Positions 1 through 10,717 of a stretch of 64,000 nt of DNA are shown piece after piece; the first letter of the stretch is position 1, and the number at the start of each line of letters is the position of its first letter. The notes below the pieces were generated by a model. That model was not told the DNA's origin and made no database searches. It saw only the letters and a program-made list of their open reading frames with translations. The position numbers and the translations under genes were made by a program. The stretch is from Bilabrum cf. latius (Eukaryota > Bigyra: Bicosoecida > Bigyra > Bicosoecida), in the NCBI GenBank assembly GCA_965178125.1, contig OZ237755.1, positions 930,001-994,000 on the forward strand, written 5' to 3'.

Positions 1-256
1 GGGTACGTTTAAGATATTGCAGTAGGCTTGCTAGCTGACACAAGCATCCGACGGCTCAGAAATGCGGGTTGATGCGGAAGGCCTTCGCCTCTTGGCCCGG
101 AACCCGGCAGCCCTGCACTTCTTGAACACCCTTGGGTACAGCGGCAAAGCCTCCTCCAAATCTACCGGATCGCATTCATTTGTGCACGATTCTGCCGCTG
201 TCTCACATTAGCACGCTGCCATAGCTGCAGTTGGGGGGCGAGTACTATCGTCTGTG
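1..256. other. left-edge stretch without a recognised gene
   Basis: I see no supported coding region or RNA gene here. It could be the 3' end or untranslated region of a gene lying to the left, or the promoter region of the plus-strand gene that begins at 257. Open frames on the minus strand in this area run antisense into the next gene and show no family resemblance. Confidence 0.4.
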
Positions 257-1792
257 ATGAGCAGTATTCCGCGCAAACCTCGGGACCACAGCCACAGCGG
301 CCCTTCCGGCTCGGGCCTGCCGTTGACTGGTTCGGCTTCAGCAGTACCGCATGGTATATTTTCGCGCGAGGTGCCGCCTGGAGAGCCGGCCGTGCTGGAG
401 CCCCTACTGAGCGCGCAGCCCAGCCCTGACCCTGCCGCTGCCCCTCGCGGTGCAGGTGCTGCTTCTGGGGCTCGGCAAGGCCCCGGGATAGGTGCGAGCG
501 GTTTGTCCCTGGCAAGTAGCAGTCGAGGCTCTGAGGCGTCTGCCATCGAGCTGGCGAGTCTCAGCCCGTTGCTGCCTTCGGTGCCGCCAGTCGTGGCCCG
601 CGCCACCGAACAGCTGCGGGAAGCCCAAAGCGCCCTGGAGATACCATCTGCCCTGCGTTGCCCTATCCTGGCCAGGGATGCGAGTCAGCTCCGAACTCGT
701 ATGCGATCGGCGCTGGCGGAAGCCGGCGCTGGGGCTAGAGCAGGAGCAAGGGCTAGAGCAGGAGTAGTGGCTGCACGACGCACAGCCCTTGAATATGGCG
801 CAGCTGGAAGCACAGGGGCAACGGCCGATGCGGGCACAGACTCAGATGACGAGACGCGCGCGGAACCACGGACTGGGGCCGAGCTGCATCGAGTGCTGGC
901 TCTCAGGGAGGCCAGAGCAGCCAGGCAGCGGATGGGGGAGGCCGAGCGGCGTGCAGCCAGGATGGCCGAGCTGGCTCGGTCTGTGGACGGTGCAGCGCGG
1001 GTGGTGCAGGCGTGGCACCGAGATAGGGAGGATCTAGCCGCTTCAGTTGCTGCTGCAAGAAGAGAGGGCGAGGCAGCAGATGGCTCTGGGCAGATGCAGG
1101 TGACTGAGCGGGTAGCAGTTGATGCTATGGCTGCCGCGAGACAAGCGGGGATGCGGTGGCTGCGCGTGGTGCTTAGTGATGGTTGTGCCCTGGGAGTGAT
1201 GGTCCATCCAGGTGAGAGTCTGCAGTCGCTGCAGCGGTGGGTCGGGTCGGTTGTGTCTGCGGCTGGTGCTGGTGCCCGTGCTGGCGCTGGTGCTGGTGCT
1301 GGTGCTGGTGCTGGTGCTGGTGCTGGTGCTGGTGCTGGTGCTGGTGCTGGTGCTGGTGCTGGCGCTGGTGCTGGCGCTGGTGCTGGTGCTGGTGCTGGTG
1401 CTGGTGCTGGTGCTGGTGCTGGTGCTGGTGCTGGCGCTGGTGCTGGTGCTGGCGCTGGTGCTGGTGCTGGTGCTGGTGCTGGTGCTGGTGCTGGTGCTGG
1501 CGCTGGTGCTGGTGCTGGCGCTGGTGCTGGTGCTGGCGCTGGTGCCAAAGCATCCCATGTAATTCTGGCTCTCAGCAGAGAAATGGGAGCATGCGTGGAG
1601 GACGGTCGCAGGGGCCTTGCAATCGAAGTCCCGGACGCCTGCCTCCGCCGGTGGGTGGATCCGGAGGTCTCGCTGAACGAGGCGGGGATCGGGGCTGGAT
1701 CAACCGTGTGGCTGTTACGAGGCACTGACCGAAGCCAATGGTTTTGGCTGGGTTCCAGCGAATTGCTGCTCCCAATGGCGGCGAGGGACTGA
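257..1792 (+). CDS. Gly-Ala repeat protein with possible split ubiquitin-like domain
   Basis: An uninterrupted frame of about 511 codons runs from ATG at 257 to TGA at 1790-1792, with no in-frame TAG. The first 320 residues are Ala/Arg-rich and probably helical. They are followed by a segment starting RWLRVVLSDG with PGESLQSLQRW, then about 95 residues of almost pure Gly-Ala dipeptide, then a C-terminal part ending in LNEAGIGAGSTVWLLRG. The two flanks together resemble the beginning and end of a ubiquitin-like beta-grasp fold (compare the family pattern L-x-x-x-G-I-x-D-G-S-T-L-x-L), as if the repeat expanded inside a surface loop. That fold assignment is inference; no family was recognised with certainty. 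Open frames on the other strand and in other frames across the repeat are by-products of the 6-bp periodicity. Confidence 0.65.
   Translation: MSSIPRKPRDHSHSGPSGSGLPLTGSASAVPHGIFSREVPPGEPAVLEPLLSAQPSPDPAAAPRGAGAASGARQGPGIGASGLSLASSSRGSEASAIELASLSPLLPSVPPVVARATEQLREAQSALEIPSALRCPILARDASQLRTRMRSALAEAGAGARAGARARAGVVAARRTALEYGAAGSTGATADAGTDSDDETRAEPRTGAELHRVLALREARAARQRMGEAERRAARMAELARSVDGAARVVQAWHRDREDLAASVAAARREGEAADGSGQMQVTERVAVDAMAAARQAGMRWLRVVLSDGCALGVMVHPGESLQSLQRWVGSVVSAAGAGARAGAGAGAGAGAGAGAGAGAGAGAGAGAGAGAGAGAGAGAGAGAGAGAGAGAGAGAGAGAGAGAGAGAGAGAGAGAGAGAGAGAGAGAGAKASHVILALSREMGACVEDGRRGLAIEVPDACLRRWVDPEVSLNEAGIGAGSTVWLLRGTDRSQWFWLGSSELLLPMAARD
1261..1545 (+). repeat. hexanucleotide (GGTGCT/GGCGCT)n tandem repeat coding Gly-Ala
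   Basis: About 47 copies of a 6-bp unit GGTGCT with scattered GGCGCT variants (a silent third-position change) encode a poly(Gly-Ala) tract. The variants are interspersed rather than clustered, which fits expansion by slippage or unequal exchange. All frames stay open across the tract on both strands, so apparent genes on the opposite strand here are artefacts. Confidence 0.95.
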
Positions 1793-1898
1793 CCACTTGG
1801 CAGACCGGAAGCCCACTGGCAGGACGAGCCAAACGACAGTAATCGCGCCCAAACCTGCGCCACCATTGACTTCGCTCGCATATTGAAGCAGCCATACT

Positions 1899-4800
1899 AT
1901 GCGGGTGGCTTTATTGCCTGCGGCTGCTGTGGCAGCCTTCCTGCAAGTCAACGCGCTAGCAAAAGATATTAGTGACGGCTTCAATTTCACGCTGGTTAAG
2001 TGCATTGAATCAGATCAAGTGGGTGACGTCTCGTCTCAAGACTGGATGCCACCACCATCATTGACTGCTGGTCCTTTAAGGAATGCATTCAACGCATCGA
2101 AATGCACCGATGTAGCCGACTACAACCCGTCGGACGGCACCACAGTGCGAGAGTGGCACTGTACCACAGAGAAAAACTTCAACTAGAACTTTACCGCTCA
2201 AGCTAGTAGCGCAGGAGTGCTCGTAGTGTCTTCAAAGCAAATGGAATCGAAGTGCGTGACAGTTCAGGATGGCTCCGAGGGCTCCTCGGCAACCATGCAG
2301 GCGTGCCAGTCGGGGTCTGCAAAGGACTAGCAGTTCGTCTTCACCCCTTCAAGCAAGGGATCAAGGGTTGGTGCGTATCAATAGGGGAAAGCACCGCGTT
2401 GGAGACTTGCAGCAGACCCGTCTCTGTGCTTGCAGGCGGTCGTGAGCACCGGAGGCATCCCTGCCAACCTTGCGCCCGCTTGCCTCGTGCAGCCGTAGCA
2501 GCCCTTTTGCGACCAGTCGAAAACGTTCCAGCAGCGCGCTGCATCATTGGTATCGCTACTTACAGAAGACGAGAAAATCGCGCAGCTCTCCACGTACAAC
2601 TTCGTGAAAGGCCCTGGCATCACCCCGGGTATCCCCCGCATTGGGGTCGCCCCCACCCAGTGGCACTCCGAAGGGCTCCACGGGCTCAGGTGCATGGGCT
2701 CGGGGGTGGTCCCGGCCCATGCCACGCTGTTCCCCCAGGTCACCGCCATGGCCGCCACGCGCAACGCGACCGCTTACAAGCTCATGGCCCGGGTGATGGC
2801 CGTGGAGGCACGTGCACTGAGGCACAAGCAGATGCAGGCCGGCACAGTGCCGCTGAAAGGGGCGGGGCTGTCCTATTGGGGCCCCACGCAGAACATCATC
2901 CGGGATCCGCGCTGGGGCAGGGGCCAGGAGAGCGTGTCCGAGTCGCCACTGGTCAACGGCTAGTACGGGGCTGTGCTGACGAGTGAGTGGCAGCTGCCGG
3001 AGACTCTGCCCACACTGTCTCCGGGCAGCTCTGTTCCCAAGACCCCGGCAGGGGAACAGATAAAGGCGGTCGCTGCCACGCCCAAGCACTTCACTGCCTA
3101 CTCGCTCGAGGACAGCGATGGCTTCACTCGTCACGATTTCGCTGCCCTCGTGAACGAGGAGGACCTGCAGCTGACATACCTGCCCGGATTCAAAACAGCC
3201 GTGCAGCAGGCGAAGCCCCTCGAAGTCATGTGCATGTACTCGCGGTACGGGCTCTCGGAGGCACCTGACCAGATGGTCCCCGCCTGCCTGCACGGCGACT
3301 ACAACAACGGCTTGATGCGGAAGGAGTGGGGGTGGACGGACGGGCTGCTCGTGGCGGATTGCGACGCCATCGCTGACGTGTACAAGACTCACCACTACAC
3401 CGCCGATGCAGCCAACGCGTCGGCACTGGGCGTGCGGGGTGGCTGCGACCTGGATTGCGGCAACACGTACTCTGCAAGCACAGGGCTACCTGCCGCGCTC
3501 AAAGAGGGCCTGGTGGATGCATCGGACATCGACACCGCCCTCACCCGCGTGTTTACCACGCGCATCGCAGTTGGCGACCTGGACGACCCCTCCTTGCCCT
3601 GGGTGCGCCCCTACACCAGCATCAACTCGACGTGGCTGGACACGCCGTCACACCGCCAGCTGTCCCTCGAGGCAGCAAGGCAGGCCATCACCCTCTTGGA
3701 CAACAGCGCGGGTGTGTTGCCCCTGAAGCTTCCTTCGACCAGTCCAGACAGCAGCCCACTCAAGATCGCTTGCGTGGGCCCGGTGTGCGAAGATTCGCTC
3801 ATCCACATGGGCTCCAAGCACGACTACTGCCCCTCCACCATGCAGTCGTTCGCGGATGGCCTCAAAGCCATTCCGAAGGACCAGGCGACGATCACCACGT
3901 CGCCTGGATGCAAGATCTCGGGTGGAAGCGCATCAGGCTTCGCAGACGCGTTCAAGGTGGCCGAGGCCGCTGACGTGGTGCTGGTGGCCCTGGGCATAGA
4001 CGGCAGCATCGAGGGCGAGGCGCACGACCGCGAGGATATCGGCCTGCCCGCCATCCAGCAGCAGTTCCTGGAGCAGCTCGCCGCCCACCTGGCTGACAAG
4101 GGACATGGCGCGCCCTCAATGGTCGTGCTAGGCACCAGTGGTGGCTCGCTGTCCATGGACTGGGCCAAGCACAACGCATCCACCGTCATCGCCACCATGG
4201 AGCTGGGGCAGTTCGCCGGGGACGCCATCGTGGACGTCCTGCTGGGGCGATTCAACCCACAGGGTAGCCTGCCGTGGACCGTGTACCCATCCGAGTACAT
4301 CAACCAGGTAAAGATGTCTAACATGAGCATGCGGGCGGGTCCGGGGCGGACCTTCCGGTACTACCAGGGCACGCCCCTGTGGGCCTTCGGATACAGTGGC
4401 AGCTACCACTCGATTACCGGCTCTGCAACATCGAGGCTTTTGTAGGAGGCCACAGGTCACAATAAGGTACGCGGCGGTTTGCAGTGCACTACGCCTCAGG
4501 ATGTCTCCGATGCAGCCGTGCTTGGCATGTTCGGGGACAGTCGTGCTCGGTAGCTTGCCTCTCGTCCATCTAGCGCCGTGGGCCAAGCGTCGAACAGCTC
4601 CTGTGGAGGTATCCATCCCTCAGTTGACGTGCTGCTCAGCCTGCACAGGAACCACTTCAATCTGGGCGGAAGGACCCCTCTGCCTTCCAGAGAGCGTGTC
4701 TACGGGTTTGAGTAGGCAGCTGCAGGAGGCACCATCCGAGTGGCCCACCGGCACAGCCACTCGCCGGGCCTCTGGAAAACGTCTAACTGCACAGTGGTGC

Positions 4801-5351
4801 GCTCTGCAGGAAGCAACCTCGACCCAGCCTCTTTGGCCCTGGAAATCGGACTTCAGCTGCGAGCGCAGCCCGTGGCTGGGCTCGAGGATAGGCTGCTGCC
4901 CAGCACGGTGGGCCGAGCGGTGCACTCGTTTGTGGCGAGGGCGGGAGACGCCAGCAGCGGGGCAAGCGATGCGGACGGCCTAGGTCCTCGCATTGAGCTT
5001 GCTGCGGTACAGCTCGAACAGATTCCTACCGGACAGGACGCCAACGAGGCTGTGGCCGAAGCAACCGCAAGCCTGTGGTCCACGCCAGTAGAAGGGCTGC
5101 AACCCGGCACATGGTGCTCCTTCTGTGGTGTTAGGGCCTGGAATCGCAGCACGGACTCGAGCAGTGCCACTACGTAGGACCATCCGGCCCTGCCGCTTCG
5201 TACATCCGTGGATGTGCTGCCTGGCTCTTACGTAGTGTGGATGGGAGGGGACGCCCGCTCCCTCAACGAAGGGCTTCAGGCGGGAGCAAGATTGGGAGGA
5301 GCCTGGGACCGTGTCCCCGCCATGGTGCTTGAGGTCAGAAACGAGCAGTAA
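1899..5351 (+). CDS. secreted GH3 beta-xylosidase-like glycoside hydrolase with lectin-like insert
   Basis: One frame of 1150 codons from ATG 1899 to TAA 5349-5351 is interrupted only by about nine TAG codons, read here as Gln. A hydrophobic N-terminus (MRVALLPAAAVAAFL) looks like a signal peptide. A Cys-containing stretch around 2240-2500 resembles a ricin-B/CBM13-type segment. The GH3 N-domain follows: QWHSEGLHG, IRDPRWGRGQES, and the nucleophile region LLVADCDAI (family: SDCDA). The C-domain contains GIDGSIEGEAHDR and ends with GRTFRYYQGTPLWAFGYSGSY. The TAG at 2961 falls in PLVNG-TAG-YG, where GH3 xylosidases carry Gln-Tyr. Members remove xylose or arabinose from xylan-type chains. The frame continues about 300 residues past the usual C-terminus with no recognised domain. 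The convergent neighbour is exportin-1. Confidence 0.85.
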
Positions 5352-5509
5352 AGGGTTTAGTTGACGCATCACTCTTATAAAACGTTATTACGGGCCGATC
5401 CCGCATTTGCGGGCAAAGAACGATCCGTGTACACTGTACATTTCATTCAATCTCGTAGCTTGTGACTTTGTGCGACGACACGCTTGTGCAGTTCTCTACA
5501 ACCTGTCAT

Positions 5510-8500
5510 TCAGTCTCGGACCACGTCGACTCCAAGCGCAGCGGCTGCTGCGATGGGGTCCTCCGCAAACAACTCAGCTGCCTCCTTTGGCCTCAACTGC
5601 AGGCTCTCCACAGCAAAGTCAGCCAGGAGGCGCTTGAGCTCGGCATGCGTGGCACGCACCGCCGTCGGATCGGCCTCGCCTGCCATGGCTGCCCCGGCAC
5701 GGGCCAGACCCCCCGCAAACGCAACCACGCGTTCCTTGCCTAGATGAGGAAAAGACGTACCCAGCCAGACGCCAAGGTGGTAACCGACCCACTCTTCATT
5801 CGAGCCAAACTTGCCCTTCGCCGGCCCACCGCCGTCTCCTTCCCCACTGCCTTCGGCCTCCGCATCGAACTCGCCACCTCCATCTACGCCGCTATCCCGC
5901 CACAACGGACCACCGATCGCTCTCGATTCAAGGGCGGCGAACAGCTCACCAATCAGCGTCGCATGGGCGTCCATATCACCGGCATGCATGCGATCCGTGA
6001 GAGCTACAAGCACTGTGGAAGCTATTCTCAGCCATTCCGCCCGGAAGAACATCTGCGAGAAGCTCGCAGGTGCTGCTTGAAACCCACGGACAAGCCGCAC
6101 CAGCAGCCTAAGTCCGGGGCCGGACAGTCGCCTGTCGGCCGAGAGGGCCGCATCGATGCCCATCTCACAAACAGCCACCGTCCTAGCCTGGCCCATGGCC
6201 GCAACACTTGATGCGAACAGAGACTTCTCTCCTGCCTGCTCCCCCGCAGGATTCCTCGTCGCGAGCAGAGCGGTGCACAGCGAAAGATACCTCTACCGCA
6301 GTTCCACAGACCGCCCCCCGACGCTCTCCAGCTGCTCCTCGCCGGACCCGTCTCCATCCCCATCTCCCCAGCCGCCCCAGGAATCGCCGCCGCTGCCAGA
6401 TCCAGAGGCCGGGCCGCTGCTGGCGCCTGCCCCTGCTTTCGCCCTGCCGCCCGCGTGCCCACCGTGCCGCACCGTGGTGGGCAATGACGCTGCGCTGGCA
6501 GCAGCCGCGCTCGCCCTTGCACCCGCCTCATTGAACGCCACCACGATCGAGTCCGCGGCGGCAGTGGCGATCTTACCGAGGTGGCCAGCCCCTGCGATCG
6601 CCACGCCCAGCTCTCCTCTGCAGCAGTCCCTGAGCAGCGCGATGGCAGCGGGCTCCGCCGTGGCAGCCGCCTGCTCGCTCTCCGCCGCTTGCTGCAGGTG
6701 CTCCGTGAGCCGCGGCACGATGTGCGGCAGGAACTCCTTCACCACCAGCCCAGGGGCATCCTTGCCAGCTTTGCGCACAAAGGATCGGACCATCTCGAGT
6801 AGGGCCTTCCTCGCGCCGCGCATGGCCCTCCCGGAGTCGGAGCGCAGGGCGGGGGGGCCGCCCGACCCGGTTGCGGTTCGCAGAATGAAGGCGCTTAGGG
6901 CCCGCATGAGGTTGACCGAGTCAAGAAAGACGCGGCCCAGCGGGCGTGCAAAACGCGGGCCCGTTTCGGATGCAACTGCGCGGAGCAGCTTGGCGAGACG
7001 GGCCAGGGTCTGCGAGCTGTCGGGCGCCTGCAGCACCTGCAGGTTAGAGTGGGCCGCCGTCACTACCCTTGCCCACTGCTGCATGGGCGCGTCGAGGAGA
7101 CGGTCCGTGATGCTGTCTGCGGCCTTGCCAACCGGGCATTTTGCTAGAACAGCACCACAAGACCTGAAGAAAGTTTCCGCCTGGTGAGGGGCCAAGTTCG
7201 CGCATACTGCCGCCGACCTGCTGCACAGATCCACAATGTAGGGGCGCTGCCGGGTCGACTGGTTGGCCTGCGGTGTCGATGCGAAGTGGCAAAGAATGAT
7301 TTATTCATGCAACTGGTTGAGGCAGACAGCAACGCGCGCAATTACGATGCAAGCAGCGAGATGACTCGCGGACTCGTGAGGAGGCTCACCACGAAGCTCT
7401 CCGCGCACGCCTTGGATATGCGGAGCAGGTGCTCCACCGCCATGTCCTGCACAGCAGGGGAGCGCGTCTCGCCGCAGAACTCGCAAAGCTTGTCAGTGAC
7501 CGTTTCGAGGAATGTCCAGTGTTTCCTCAAGAACCTCGGGTACTGCCCGCACACGTACATGATCCCTGAAGCGACGACTCCCTGCATGGGTAGAAGAAAG
7601 GCGAGAACGAATCTGTCGGGCAGTTCAACACGAGGCACAATCGACGATTGCGGTGCAGGCGAAACGATCTTGGAATCAACTGCAGTAAACGCGCATTATG
7701 GACGGCAGGCAGCTCACCTTGTCGTCCCTGCCCCTGGCCCTGTCGGTCATGTCGAGCAGCCCCTTGATGCTAGTCACCAGGAAGCGGGCCTCGATGTCGG
7801 GTGGGAGCGTCCCGGATACTGCCCCTAGGCTCCAGCACAGCTTGTTGATGCTGTTCCGGTGCCTCAGCTGCTCCTGCAGCAGCTGCATGGCAGCCTCTGG
7901 TGCGTCCTGCGAGTGCTTGGAGGAGGCGGCCTGCTCCGCCAGCGATCGCGTCGTGGCATTGCATGCGTCCAGCCGCTTGAGAAGCAAGCCTACCGTGTCC
8001 CTGCCCCCCAATGGGGTTAGATTCCGGAGAATCCGCCTGAGATCCCGGAAGACTGCTAGCTCGTGGAGGTCAGTCCTTTCCTGCCGCTCAATCTCCCCCG
8101 TGTCCTCGTCCACCACAAGCAGCACCTCCTTGGGCTTGCCCATACGAGCCACGCATACCTTCCGCACTCGCTCCACTGCCTATCGGTACATAGAGAAATC
8201 GGTCAGCTTGGGGTCGCCCTTGGCAGGACTCCCGCTGCTGCTCCCGTCAGGGGCCGCGAAGAGCACCGAGAGGTCGCTGATGGCCCCACGAGACCTCCTG
8301 GCCACGTGCCTTGCGGATCGCAACAGCGCCTCGCTCGCAGATTTCCAGAAATCAACGGCATTCTGGAAGGTCGCTTCGTCGTGAGACACTGACATGAGCT
8401 CGGCCTGCAGCTCGCACGCGCTTGCCAACAGCCGCCGGGCGGGAGGACCGCGCGTGTGGAAAAAGCCCCATCGGCCGTTGCATAGAGACGTGAGAACGCC

Positions 8501-10387
8501 AGAGAGAGCGGCTACGTACTGCGTCTGGCCCGGGTTGCCGCTTTCATAAGTCTCGAGAGACCACTGCGCGACGGCGCTCCGGCCGTTGAGGCTGGCCTGC
8601 TGCGGCCCCGTCGGCCTGGCGTCTCCCCTGGGCAGGATCTTGATGGCCTGCGCCATCACGGCGGCTAGAGCAGCACCGACCCCATCGGCGATCCCCTTGG
8701 GGTCGCACGCTTCCCGCGCCTGCGCCGGGGTCAACGACACGCCGTACCCGCTGGGGTCATCAGGCTCGTCCGCACCTGCCTCCACTGCCGCCAGGTCATC
8801 GTCGCTGTCGCTGTCCCCGAACTCCTGTAGCACGGCCCCCCCACCGGCGGATCGCGAGCCCACTGGTCCTTTCTTCTTGCCCGGCAGCCTCACGCCGCGC
8901 CCCACCGCCACTGCCTTCTGCATCATTGCGTCAGGATCCCGGAGGAAGTCGCACCCCGAAGACACGTCGTCCTTGTCCTGCCCGCCCAGGTCCGTGGCCC
9001 AGCTGCCCACCCTCCTCCGGCCGATCTCCGAGATGCAGGCCAGCGCCTGTGCCCTGTGCCGCGGGTTCAGGAGGTGCCTCCGCAGCAGCACGCCTACCAT
9101 GCCGTCCTTCTTGGCTAGCAGCACGGGCAGCGGGCACAGGGGTACGTACACGCCCAGGCAAGAGAGGGCGGTTGCAACCAGGTCGGGACTCTTGGCCATG
9201 TCAAGCACCTGCTTTAGCAGCGTCAGGATCCTCGGCACCTCTGCCCGCAGTGCCCCCTGCAGCCGGCGCATGGCCGCAGTCGTGACTGCCACTGACTTGG
9301 CGCTGGTCGCCATGGCCCCGTCCTCGTCCTCGCCATCGCCCTCGCTCTTGCCCGCCCCTTCCTCTTCGTCCCTGCCGTCCGCAGATCGTAGGCTATCCTG
9401 CAGCACACCCGCGGGGTACACGTCCTCCGCGAGCCGCTTGAAGACCTCCAGCGAGGCACCGCAAGCTCCCTCGCTCTTGCGGGCGATGGCGATCAGGCTT
9501 GGGGTGAGCCCCGCCCATTCCTTCGGCCAGCAGTGCTTGGCGGCATTCAGGACGACCTACGCCAAGCAACGGAGGAATTCGTGGACTTGCCTTCGCTGCA
9601 GCCTCTTGCGGGGGTCCGGGGGCGCTCCCGCGGGCTGCTGCACCTGCTGCAGCTGCGCCGCCACAGAAGCGATGGTGGAGAGGGCCCATTTCTTGATACC
9701 CTCTTTGGCCGGCGGTGGGATGCGGTCCCACTGGTACTGCAGAGCAAAGGCCAGGGTCGAAGCCGCGAAGGCTCTCGTGTATGCATGCTTTGTCTTGAGA
9801 ATGACCTGGTGCACGCGCTGCCACGAGTCGGGGTCGCATCGGAGGCTGCCCATCGCCGCGGCTGCCTGCTGCTAGCGGCGCAGCATGGCCTGCTCTGCCT
9901 GATGACGCGAGGAAAATCCGTGCGTCGGCATGGTAGGGGTGTAGAACGTGTTCACGCACTCCTCGAGCAGCTTGAGGTCGAGAGGCGGGGAGCTGTCGGA
10001 TGAACCCCCTTCTCGGATGTGTAGCAACGCCCCGAACGGCCCCGCCTCTTCAAAATCACGGCGACTGGAACAACGGAATACCCCACCACCTATGGTTGCA
10101 CCTCGTGCGGATGGCCGTGAAGACGGTCTGTCGGCGGAAGCACCTGCCCGAGGTCTAGGTGGCCCCGCGGGCCTGGGCGGCCGCCCAGGCTGTGCTGATG
10201 CCGCTGCAGATGCATGACTTGCTGCCCGTGCTGCAGCAGCCGCAATTGCATTGATTCCTGCCCCATTGTCCCCTAGTAGACCGCCAGAGCCCCGTCCTCC
10301 CCCCAAGAGACCACCTCCGCCCATCCCCATCCCTTGCGGTGGCGGTCCAGGCCTCGGATGACCATGGCCTGGGCCCCAGGCCGACAT
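5510..10387 (-). CDS. XPO1: exportin-1 (CRM1) nuclear export receptor
   Basis: The protein is about 1539 residues in three exons (10387-7718, 7581-7390, 7267-5510) ending in TGA at 5510-5512. Introns are 7717-7582 and 7389-7268, both phase 0 GT-AG. At least four in-frame TAGs are read as Gln. HEAT-repeat sequence matches CRM1 throughout: LDLKLLEECVN, CWPKEW, FLVTSIKGLLDM, IMYVCGQYPRFLRKHW, VQDMA, LGRVFLDSVN and the C-terminal LGTSFPHLG. CRM1 carries leucine-rich-NES cargo out of the nucleus with RanGTP. The leptomycin-B-reactive Cys (human Cys528, GLCEQKRGKDN) aligns with Thr in LDMTDRARGRDD. An N-terminal Gly/Pro/Ala-rich extension of about 130 residues and internal acidic insertions make it longer than the usual ~1070. 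The start at 10387 is the first ATG of the open frame. It is divergent from SEC31. Confidence 0.93.
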
Positions 10388-10717
10388 AAGTATCAAGTTT
10401 CGGTAGGTAACCTGCCTATGAGACGATTATTCCGGCTGAAAAGCCTCGAACAATCAGCGGGGAAGGAACCGCAACTATTGAACACTTCCTCCGCAGCTAT
10501 CTTCGCTGCAATCAGAGCCCACTCAAAAATTCTTGGTGATAACGCAGTGATAATCAAATATATTTTGCGATAAACAGAGCCAGACGCCTGTGTGGCGCTG
10601 TAGATCACGTCGTATCGGAGATATTCAGTTCGACAGCGAATTATTACGTAACAATCATCAGGATTACAGACAAACAGCGTTGTTACTAATTGGGCAGTTC
10701 TGAAATACCGTGTTGTC
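10388..10717. promoter_or_regulatory. intergenic region between divergent XPO1 and SEC31
   Basis: A 330-bp stretch separates the exportin-1 start codon (minus) from the SEC31 start codon (plus). It is visibly more AT-rich than the flanking genes and must contain both promoters. I recognise no specific binding site. Confidence 0.5.

Noticed and set aside
685-1881. Pro-Ala, Ser-Thr, His-Gln, Leu-Val or Cys-Trp repeat proteins opposite or alongside the Gly-Ala repeat
   Set aside because: The 6-bp repeat leaves every frame on both strands open; only the plus-strand Gly-Ala frame has a plausible start, stop and non-repeat flanks.
9557-9560. Using the TAG in exportin-1 CLA-TAG-VVL as evidence for glutamine
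   Set aside because: The aligned column in CRM1 is hydrophobic (Met/Leu/Ile) in most species, so this site is neutral or slightly against; it was not counted.
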